Shown: piece after piece, positions 1-5,278 of the stretch
Layout of the letters: each line of letters begins with the position of its first letter
Position numbering within the stretch: the first letter of the stretch is position 1
Source of the DNA: an uncultured Pseudomonadales bacterium
GTDB lineage: Bacteria > Pseudomonadota > Gammaproteobacteria > Pseudomonadales > IMCC2047
Length of the DNA: 5,278 nt
Assembly (NCBI GenBank): GCA_947258895.1
Contig: CAMYKE010000152.1
Coordinates: 1-5,278 of the forward strand
Reading direction: 5' to 3'
Notes under the pieces: model-generated
What the model was told of the DNA's origin: nothing
Seen by the model: only the letters and a program-made list of their open reading frames with translations
Databases searched by the model: none
Position numbers and translations under genes: made by a program

Positions 1-541
1 GCTGCTGCTGGAGCAGGCGCGCGCGCCCTTCAGCATCGTCGCCACCGAAAAAGCCGTTACCCTGGAGCTGGCCGGGCTCGAGCTCAAACTGCGCATCGAC
101 CGCATCGATCGCCTGCAGGACGGTGACCTCGGCATCATCGATTACAAGACCGGTTCCTGCAGTCTCACCCAGTGGCAGGGCGACCGGCCCGACGAGCCGC
201 AGTTGCCGCTGTACCTGTTGACTCCCGAATTGGGCAAGGATATCGGCATGCTGGCCTTCGCCCGCGTCTCGGTCGACGGCATGGGCTGGATTGGCATCAG
301 TGCCCGGGAGGGAGAGGTTCCGGGGGTGAGTCCGCCCGCGCTGGTTCGTAATTGGGGACTGGAAACCGATTGGGATGCCCTGCGGCTGCAGTGGCAGTCG
401 GTGCTGGGTGATCTGGCGCAGGCCTACCGCTCAGGCTATGCTGCGGTCGAGCCAAAGAATGCCGGCAGCTGCCGCTATTGCAAACTGCACAGCCTGTGCC
501 GGATTGGCGAGCAGCAATACATCGCGAGATCCACGGCCTGA
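1..541 (+). CDS. AddB-like PD-(D/E)XK nuclease, C-terminal part (5' end outside window)
   Basis: This is the C-terminal end of a double-strand-break repair nuclease. The reading frame is open from base 2 and gives 179 residues before TGA at 539-541. Residues are numbered within the fragment. RIDRID (31-36) followed by IIDYKTG (45-51) supplies the Asp and Asp-x-Lys core of RecB-type nucleases, and QLPLY (67-71) is the Q-x3-Y motif that follows it. Near the C-terminus, C157-x2-C160-x5-C166 has the spacing of the last three iron-sulfur ligands of Bacillus AddB; in that family the fourth Cys lies far upstream, so here it would be outside the window. The likely family is the roughly 900-residue AddB-related 'probable DNA repair protein' group of proteobacteria. 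Its partner is the helicase encoded immediately downstream, which overlaps by one base. By analogy it should degrade one strand of a broken DNA end in the cytoplasm. The nuclease fold is well supported; the exact subfamily is inferred. Confidence 0.88.
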   Translation, partial: LLLEQARAPFSIVATEKAVTLELAGLELKLRIDRIDRLQDGDLGIIDYKTGSCSLTQWQGDRPDEPQLPLYLLTPELGKDIGMLAFARVSVDGMGWIGISAREGEVPGVSPPALVRNWGLETDWDALRLQWQSVLGDLAQAYRSGYAAVEPKNAGSCRYCKLHSLCRIGEQQYIARSTA

Positions 542-543
542 TG
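539..543 (+). promoter_or_regulatory. TGATG stop/start overlap coupling nuclease and helicase translation
   Basis: The TGA stop of the nuclease gene (539-541) shares its A with the ATG of the helicase gene (541-543). Only a weak purine stretch (GAGA, 526-529) precedes the ATG, so the second gene is probably translated by ribosomes terminating on the first. This supports 541 as the true start rather than the in-frame ATG at 478, and suggests the two proteins are made together as a complex. Confidence 0.7.
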
Positions 544-3426
544 GCGATCAACGACCTTGCGCAGCGTGAGCAGGCGCTGGACCCGGCCAGATCCTTTGCG
601 GTGAGCGCACCGGCGGGTTCGGGCAAGACCGAGCTGCTCACCCGGCGGGTATTACGATTGCTGGCCGCGGTGGACCAGCCCGAAGAGATTCTGTGTATCA
701 CCTTTACTCGCAAGGCGGCCACTGAAATGCGCAGTCGTATCATCGCCGCGCTGGAGCGTGGCGGGGATGAGCGGCCGCCGCCATCGGCCTATGAACGAGC
801 CACCTGGCAGCTGGCCCGCGCAGCATTGGTGCGGGATCGCGAGTGCCAATGGCAACTGCTGGCAAACCCCAACCGGCTGGGCATCCAGACGATTGACGGC
901 TTTTGCATGCAGCTTGCGCGCAGCCTGCCGATCACCGCCGGTATTGGCGCGGAACCGGCCATCGCCGAACAACCGCAGCTGCTCTATCAACAGGCGGTAC
1001 GCGCGCTGTTTGCCAGCATGGCGGATAATGCAACCATCCGCGCGCAGCTCGAGATCCTGATCCCGCATTTTGACGGCAATACCGAGCGCATCGAGGAGTT
1101 GCTCTGCAGTATTTTGGCCACCCGCGATCAATGGTTGCGGCTGTTCGTGGCCAACAGCCAGGACATGGATGCATTCAGGCACTACCTCGAAGCGGTGCTG
1201 GTACGGCTCACCCGAGACACCCTGGCAGCCGCGAGCAGCCTGCTTGCCCCGTGGCGTCAGCAATTGCTGGAACTAACCCGCGCGGCGGCCTGCAACCTGC
1301 GCCAACAGGGCGCGGCTGCGGAACTCGCCACTCTGCATGCATTGCAGGAGCTGCCGGCCACCGAACCGGAGGACCTGCCCCGCTGGCGCGCCATGACCGA
1401 CTGGCTGCTGACCGGGCAGGACCAGTGGCGCAAATCGCTGACCAAAAACAACGGCTTTCCCGGCGCAACGAAGGAGCCGCAAAAGTCGGAATACAAGCAA
1501 CTGAAGGCGGAGGCCCTCGCGCTGATCGATGAACTCAAACGCCAGCCCCGCCTCCTTGAAGCTCTGCAGGAACTGCGTGCCCTGCCCCCCGCTCGCTTCA
1601 ATGCCGGTCAATGGCGGCTGCTGGAGGCGCTCAGCAGGTTGCTGCCGTCACTCGCCGCGCAGTTGCTGCTGGCGTTTCGGGAACAGGGTGCAGTCGACCA
1701 CGTGCAGGTCACCAGCGCCGCCCTCGAGGCACTCGGTCATGAGGAACTGCCTAGCGACCGGGCGCTGCTGCTCGACCATCGCCTCAATCATATCCTGGTA
1801 GACGAATTCCAGGACACCTCGACCACCCAGTTCCAGCTACTCGGCCGGTTGACCGAAAACTGGCTGCCCGGTGACGGGCGCAGCCTGTTCATAGTCGGCG
1901 ACGGGATGCAATCCTGTTACGGATTTCGCGATGCGAATGTCGGGCTGTTCCTGGTCGCGCGCCAGTTTGGTATCGGCGGTGCGCAGCTCGAGAATTTGGA
2001 CCTGGTGAGTAACTTTCGTTCCACCAGCGGCGTAGTCGGCTGGGTCAACCAGGTATTTGGCGATGCCTTTCCGGCCCATGATGACATCGGCCACGGCGCC
2101 GTCGCCTACCGGCCGTCCGTTGCCACCGGCATGGATGATGCCGCATCGTTTCCGGCAGTTGCGGCATTCGCCTGCATCGACGACGAAACACGCCAGCAGG
2201 AGAGCGCGCAGGTGACGCTGGCGGCATTCGCCTGCATCGACGACGAAACACGCCAGCAGGAGAGCGCGCAGGTGACGCTGCTGGTTCAGGAAACCCTCGC
2301 GCAATCGAGCAGCGACAATGTCGCGATCCTGGTGCGCAATCGCCAGCACCTCGCCCGGATCATTCCCGCATTGCAGGCGGCCGACATTGCCTGGCAGGCC
2401 GTCGACATCGACTCATTGGCGCAGCGACCCATCATCAGCGACCTGCTGGCGCTCACCCGGGCCCTGCTAAATCCGATAGATGATATTGCCTGGCTGGCAC
2501 TGTTGCGATCACCGGTGTGCGGACTGACGCTGCACGACCTGCATGCCCTGATGAGCGAGCCTGTCGCTCCGGAAACCGCAGCTGCGACCATCTGGGACCG
2601 GATCAACGACCACCGGCGCCGTGACCAACTCAGCGCCGATGGCCGCGCCCGGCTCGAGCGCATCCTGCTGACCCTGCAGCCTGCGATTGCCGAGCGCTGC
2701 CGCATGCCGCTGCGGAGCTGGCTGGAGCATGCCTGGCTGTCGCTGGGCGGACCTAACCAGGCATACCCCGCTGCCGACCTGGAGCAGCCGCCCCGCTTTT
2801 GGGATTTACTCGAGGCCAACGAGCAGGGTGGCGATGTGATCGATATGGTCGATTTTGAACGCCGGGTGGCGCGCCTGTTTGCCAAACCCGAGGACTCCAC
2901 TAGTGCACGGGTGCACCTCATGACCATGCACAAGGCCAAGGGCCTGGAATTTGATCACGTGATCCTGCCGGGACTGGACCGGGTCGGACGTGCCTCCGGC
3001 AATGACATTATGCTCTGGTATGAGCGGGTTGCCGCCGACGGTGATAGCGGCTTGCTACTCAGTCCCATTGCCGGGCGCGGAGCAGAACCGGACCCGCTCT
3101 ACGACTTCGTCAAACGCGAGCAGCGCATCAAGGATCGCCTCGAGGAAACCCGCCTGCTGTATGTGGCCTGTACCCGAGCAATCAAGCGCCTGAGCCTGGT
3201 CTGCTGCGCGCAGCATGATGCCGGCTCCGGGGAGCCTGGTGCGCCACCCGCCCGCTCGCTACTCAGCCGGATCTGGGACACGATCGCGCCGTCCGTCCAG
3301 CCTGTCGAAGCCCAAATTCCCGCGCAAACGGAACCTCAGCCGGTCATTCCCCTGCAGCGCCTTCTGCTTGCCGATTATCGTGAAGCTAGCCGGTCGCCCC
3401 CGCAAGCGCCTGGCCCAGGTAACTAA
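541..3426 (+). CDS. AddA/RecB-like UvrD-family helicase lacking a C-terminal nuclease domain
   Basis: ATP-driven superfamily 1A DNA helicase of 961 residues, the expected motor of an AddAB-type resection complex with the upstream nuclease. Visible motifs are: Walker A APAGSGKT (23-30), motif Ia TFTRKAATEMRSR (54-66), motif Ic IQTIDGFC (115-122), Walker B VDEFQDT (420-426), motif III VGDGMQSCYGFRDA (452-465), motif IV SNFRS (490-494), motif V MTMHKAKGLEF (794-804) and motif VI EETRLLYVACTRA (868-880). The long stretch between 122 and 420 fits the 1B subdomain. The start at 541 puts Walker A close to the N-terminus, as usual, and gives the TGATG overlap; ATG 478 would lie deep in the upstream gene. 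Two oddities occur. Residues 541-560 are repeated exactly as 561-580. The protein also ends about 80 residues after motif VI in a Pro-rich tail, whereas AddA and RecB relatives continue for well over 100 residues into a nuclease domain with an IDYK motif. All ATPase motifs are intact, so helicase activity remains plausible. Confidence 0.9.
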   Translation: MAINDLAQREQALDPARSFAVSAPAGSGKTELLTRRVLRLLAAVDQPEEILCITFTRKAATEMRSRIIAALERGGDERPPPSAYERATWQLARAALVRDRECQWQLLANPNRLGIQTIDGFCMQLARSLPITAGIGAEPAIAEQPQLLYQQAVRALFASMADNATIRAQLEILIPHFDGNTERIEELLCSILATRDQWLRLFVANSQDMDAFRHYLEAVLVRLTRDTLAAASSLLAPWRQQLLELTRAAACNLRQQGAAAELATLHALQELPATEPEDLPRWRAMTDWLLTGQDQWRKSLTKNNGFPGATKEPQKSEYKQLKAEALALIDELKRQPRLLEALQELRALPPARFNAGQWRLLEALSRLLPSLAAQLLLAFREQGAVDHVQVTSAALEALGHEELPSDRALLLDHRLNHILVDEFQDTSTTQFQLLGRLTENWLPGDGRSLFIVGDGMQSCYGFRDANVGLFLVARQFGIGGAQLENLDLVSNFRSTSGVVGWVNQVFGDAFPAHDDIGHGAVAYRPSVATGMDDAASFPAVAAFACIDDETRQQESAQVTLAAFACIDDETRQQESAQVTLLVQETLAQSSSDNVAILVRNRQHLARIIPALQAADIAWQAVDIDSLAQRPIISDLLALTRALLNPIDDIAWLALLRSPVCGLTLHDLHALMSEPVAPETAAATIWDRINDHRRRDQLSADGRARLERILLTLQPAIAERCRMPLRSWLEHAWLSLGGPNQAYPAADLEQPPRFWDLLEANEQGGDVIDMVDFERRVARLFAKPEDSTSARVHLMTMHKAKGLEFDHVILPGLDRVGRASGNDIMLWYERVAADGDSGLLLSPIAGRGAEPDPLYDFVKREQRIKDRLEETRLLYVACTRAIKRLSLVCCAQHDAGSGEPGAPPARSLLSRIWDTIAPSVQPVEAQIPAQTEPQPVIPLQRLLLADYREASRSPPQAPGPGN
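2161..2280 (+). repeat. Perfect 60-bp direct tandem duplication inside the helicase gene
   Basis: Bases 2161-2220 and 2221-2280 are identical at all 60 positions. The unit is 20 codons, so the frame is kept and a peptide beginning AAFACIDDET and ending SAQVTL appears twice (residues 541-560 and 561-580). The edges are sharp: base 2160 (t) differs from 2220 (g), and 2281 (c) differs from 2221 (g), so no microhomology flanks the unit. The repeat falls between motifs IV and V, just before the VAILVRNR strand, where one copy would make the usual strand-helix-strand. The absence of any synonymous change means a very recent event or a sequence artefact. Confidence 0.97.
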
Positions 3427-3435
3427 ATTGCGGTG

Positions 3436-3457
3436 TAATCGGCCAATTGGCCGGTTA
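3436..3457 (+). repeat. Inverted repeat / hairpin between helicase gene and aroF
   Basis: The 14-bp perfect palindrome CGGCCAATTGGCCG (3440-3453) extends, through one T-G wobble (3439/3454) and three A-T pairs, to a 9-bp stem with an AATT loop. It begins 9 bases after the helicase stop codon. No T-run follows on either strand, so it is not a standard Rho-independent terminator. It may still block or stabilise the 3' end of the repair transcript, or, being centred about 50 bp upstream of the expected aroF transcription start, act as a protein-binding dyad. The structure is directly visible; its role is unknown. Confidence 0.6.
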
Positions 3458-3462
3458 GAGTG

Positions 3463-3491
3463 TTAAAAAGGGCGTGCTTTTGGGCTATCAT
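3463..3491 (+). promoter_or_regulatory. Candidate sigma70 promoter for aroF
   Basis: A -35-like TTAAAA (3463-3468, four of six matches to TTGACA) and a -10-like TATCAT (3486-3491, five of six matches to TATAAT) are separated by 17 bp. Transcription would start near 3498, leaving a leader of about 65 bases before the ATG at 3563. The site sits in the only sizeable gap between the genes, and AT-rich hexamers are scarce in this GC-rich DNA, which favours a real promoter. No TyrR-type box pair was found nearby. This is a prediction from consensus only. Confidence 0.45.
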
Positions 3492-3562
3492 AGGCGCCCG
3501 ATACGGCATGGACCAGCTTGCCGCACGGTTTTCACTACCGATGCCACCGCAGGTTTTACACA

Positions 3563-4651
3563 ATGAGCGAAACACACCTTCTCAACATCAATGTGGTTTC
3601 CGAAGACGTACTGCGTACGCCGGAGCAACTCAAGCAGGAAATTCCCATATCACCGGCCGCGCGGCGTACCGTAGTGGCCGGGCGCAAAGCAGTTGCCGAT
3701 ATCCTCGAGCGCAAGGATCCACGCCTGATCGCAGTGGTTGGCCCCTGTTCCATCCATGACGTGGATGCCGCCAAGGACTACGCGCGGCGCCTCAAGGTCC
3801 TCGCCGATGAGGTGAAGGATACGATGCTGATCGTGATGAGAGTCTACTTCGAAAAGCCCCGCACTACCGTCGGCTGGAAGGGATTGATCAACGATCCGCA
3901 CATGAACGACACCTTCGAAATCGAGGACGGGTTGCGCATCGGCCGCCAGCTGCTTATCGACCTCGCCGAAATTGGCCTGCCGACCGCCACCGAAGCGCTG
4001 GACCCGATCTCACCCCAGTACCTGCAGGAATTAATATCCTGGTCGGCGATCGGTGCTCGCACCACCGAATCCCAGACCCACCGCGAAATGTCCAGCGGCC
4101 TGTCGGTCGCAATCGGCTTCAAGAACGGTACCGATGGCGGCCTGTCGGTTGCGATCAACGCGCTGCAGTCGGTGTCTCACCCGCACAGTTTCCTGGGTAT
4201 AAACAAGTCCGGTCAGGTGGCCGTCATCCGCACCAGGGGCAATTCTGCTGCCCACATTGTACTGCGCGGCGGCGGCGGCAAGCCCAACTATGATTCGGTC
4301 AACGTCGCGCTCTGCGAAAAACGCCTCAAGGAGGCGAAGCTGCCGACCAACATCATGATTGATTGCAGCCACGCCAACTCCAACAAGGACCCTGCCCTGC
4401 AAACGCTGGTCCTGGAAAACGTGGCCAACCAGATTCTGGAGGGCAACCGCTCCATTATCGGGCTGATGGTCGAGAGCAACCTCGAATGGGGCAACCAGCC
4501 GCTCACCGCAGATCATTCCAAATTGAAGTACGGGGTATCGATTACCGATGCGTGCATCGACTGGAAGACAACCGAGACCGCGTTCCGGGAAATGCATCAG
4601 AAGTTGCACAACGTGCTGCCGGCCCGCAACGTGAAAACGGACGCCGCCTAG
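3563..4651 (+). CDS. aroF: 3-deoxy-7-phosphoheptulonate synthase (class I DAHP synthase, AroF type)
   Basis: Catalyses the first step of the shikimate pathway, condensing phosphoenolpyruvate with erythrose 4-phosphate to DAHP in the cytoplasm. The 362-residue product is full length for the AroF/AroG/AroH family. The metal ligands of E. coli AroG (Cys61, His268, Glu302, Asp326) correspond to C62 in GPCSIHD, H270 in DCSHANSNKD, E304 in MVESN and D329 in SITDAC. Substrate-binding segments EKPRTT (97-102), ARTTES (165-170) and GFKNGTDG (185-192) are intact. Stretches such as CSHANSNKD and NRSIIGLM are closer to remembered AroF (Tyr-sensitive) and Pseudomonas enzymes than to AroG or AroH, so tyrosine feedback is possible but not proven. 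The start at ATG 3563 (MSETHLLNIN) matches Pseudomonas-like N-termini. Its ribosome site is weak (AGG at 3551-3553, 9-base spacer). An in-frame ATG at 3518 would add 15 unconvincing residues. A candidate promoter lies upstream and the cpdA-like gene follows after 29 bp. Confidence 0.96.
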   Translation: MSETHLLNINVVSEDVLRTPEQLKQEIPISPAARRTVVAGRKAVADILERKDPRLIAVVGPCSIHDVDAAKDYARRLKVLADEVKDTMLIVMRVYFEKPRTTVGWKGLINDPHMNDTFEIEDGLRIGRQLLIDLAEIGLPTATEALDPISPQYLQELISWSAIGARTTESQTHREMSSGLSVAIGFKNGTDGGLSVAINALQSVSHPHSFLGINKSGQVAVIRTRGNSAAHIVLRGGGGKPNYDSVNVALCEKRLKEAKLPTNIMIDCSHANSNKDPALQTLVLENVANQILEGNRSIIGLMVESNLEWGNQPLTADHSKLKYGVSITDACIDWKTTETAFREMHQKLHNVLPARNVKTDAA

Positions 4652-4680
4652 CCCGCATCCGTCACCGATTGGCGCGTAAG

Positions 4681-5278
4681 ATGGCCAGTTTTTGTGTCGT
4701 CCAGCTTACCGATTTACACCTCAGGGGTGACGCGGCGGCAACAATGGGTGGCGCTGCAATCGATGCCTCGTTCGAGGCGGTGCTGGATCGGCTGGATCAG
4801 GAAGCCATTGTTCCCGACCTGCTGCTGTTGACCGGGGACCTGGTCGACGACCCGGACCCGTCGGTTTACCCGGCAGTGTACCAGCGCCTGATCGCACTGC
4901 TTCGCGACCGCTTCGGCGCGCAGGCCACGATCTGCGCGATCCCAGGCAACCACGACCACGCAGACAGCTTCCACAGCAGCTTTGCGCAGGCCGGTATCAC
5001 GACCCGCGGCAGCCTTGCCATCGGTGACTGGCGCTTTTGCCTTTTGGATAGCAGTGTACCCGGGAGCAATGGCGGGTCGATAAGCCGGGCACAGCTGGAG
5101 CAACTCAGGGACATCGCCAGCCGCTATCCGGAGCAATACCTGGTCGTGGTTTTGCACCACCCGCCGATATCGATCAACAGCTCATGGCTGGATACCATGA
5201 TGGTGGACAATGCCGCACAATTGTTTGATACGCTGGCCGGCTGCCCCGTCGTCAAAGCGTGCGTCTGGGGCCATGCCC
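4681..5278 (+). CDS. cpdA: CpdA-like 3',5'-cyclic-AMP phosphodiesterase (class III metallophosphoesterase), 3' end outside window
   Basis: The open frame from ATG 4681 reaches the window edge without a stop, giving 199 residues of a protein that in E. coli CpdA is about 275 long. The binuclear metallophosphoesterase signature appears in order: D11-x-H13 (TDLHL), G52-D53 (LLTGDLVDD), G89-N-H-D92 (IPGNHD), H159-H160 (LHHPP) and G197-H198, where the final GH-x-H motif is cut by the edge. SSWLD followed by DNAAQLFDTL resembles the CSWLD...RNAGEL region of E. coli CpdA, which favours a cAMP phosphodiesterase over a generic phosphoesterase. By family it would hydrolyse cAMP to AMP using Fe/Mn-type metals and so lower CRP-type signalling. 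The start places the first metal motif at residue 11; no good ribosome site precedes it, and TTG 4669 is a possible alternative. The 29-bp gap after aroF contains no terminator, so co-transcription is likely. Confidence 0.87.
   Translation, partial: MASFCVVQLTDLHLRGDAAATMGGAAIDASFEAVLDRLDQEAIVPDLLLLTGDLVDDPDPSVYPAVYQRLIALLRDRFGAQATICAIPGNHDHADSFHSSFAQAGITTRGSLAIGDWRFCLLDSSVPGSNGGSISRAQLEQLRDIASRYPEQYLVVVLHHPPISINSSWLDTMMVDNAAQLFDTLAGCPVVKACVWGHA

Noticed and set aside
478..540. An upstream in-frame ATG at 478 that would lengthen the helicase by 21 residues.
   Set aside because: It lies within the nuclease coding sequence, over its cysteine cluster. ATG 541 gives the coupled TGATG overlap and a normal distance to Walker A.
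1837..2349. Long minus-strand open frames under the helicase gene, one also showing the 20-residue repeat.
   Set aside because: They are antisense shadows in GC-rich coding DNA. The repeat simply mirrors the + strand duplication and no recognisable protein motif appears.
3555..3560. TTTACA just before aroF, half of a TyrR box (TGTAAA-N6-TTTACA).
   Set aside because: The matching half-site is absent at the required spacing (3543-3548 reads GCCACC).
3518..3562. An upstream ATG at 3518 for aroF, adding MPHGFHYRCHRRFYT.
   Set aside because: The extra residues do not resemble family N-termini, and the MSETHLLNIN start at 3563 fits Pseudomonas-type enzymes.
3508..3759. A possible leader peptide or small gene in another frame starting at ATG 3508.
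   Set aside because: It overlaps aroF in a different frame, has no cluster of Phe, Tyr or Trp codons as an attenuator would, and looks like a shadow frame.
4098..4156. Near-repeat GLSVAI occurring twice within 20 residues of the DAHP synthase.
   Set aside because: It matches the normal family pattern flanking GFKNGTDG, and the two DNA copies differ at synonymous sites, so it is not a recent duplication.
4714..5160. A minus-strand open frame opposite the last gene.
   Set aside because: The + strand frame carries the complete ordered metallophosphoesterase motifs; the antisense frame has none.

Overview
The window is GC-rich, densely coded bacterial DNA with every gene on the + strand. The protein families point to a gammaproteobacterium. 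The DAHP synthase looks like the AroF type of Pseudomonas and enterics, the last gene looks like CpdA, and the DNA-repair pair is the AddA/AddB-like type found in many proteobacteria. This placement rests on remembered family resemblance, not on a search, and no genus can be named.

Layout. (1) Positions 1-541 hold the C-terminal 179 residues of an AddB-like PD-(D/E)XK nuclease with iron-sulfur-type cysteines. (2) It overlaps by one base (TGATG) a 961-residue UvrD/RecB/AddA-like superfamily 1 helicase at 541-3426. (3) A 136-bp gap (3427-3562) carries a 9-bp-stem hairpin and a plausible sigma70 promoter. (4) A class I DAHP synthase (aroF type) occupies 3563-4651. (5) After 29 bp, a CpdA-like metallophosphoesterase starts at 4681 and runs off the window. 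There are no tRNAs, rRNAs, CRISPR arrays or mobile elements.

The first two genes should form a translationally coupled pair for double-strand-break end resection: the helicase unwinds and the AddB-like subunit cuts. The second pair combines entry into aromatic amino-acid synthesis with a cAMP phosphodiesterase. It is probably one transcript, with no obvious functional link to the repair genes.

Two oddities stand out, both in the helicase gene. One is a perfect, in-frame 60-bp tandem duplication (2161-2220 and 2221-2280), which is either very recent or an assembly or file artefact. The other is that the protein stops right after the helicase core, where AddA/RecB proteins normally continue into a C-terminal nuclease domain. 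I do not see convincing evidence for a wholly new system; these two anomalies are what deserve follow-up.
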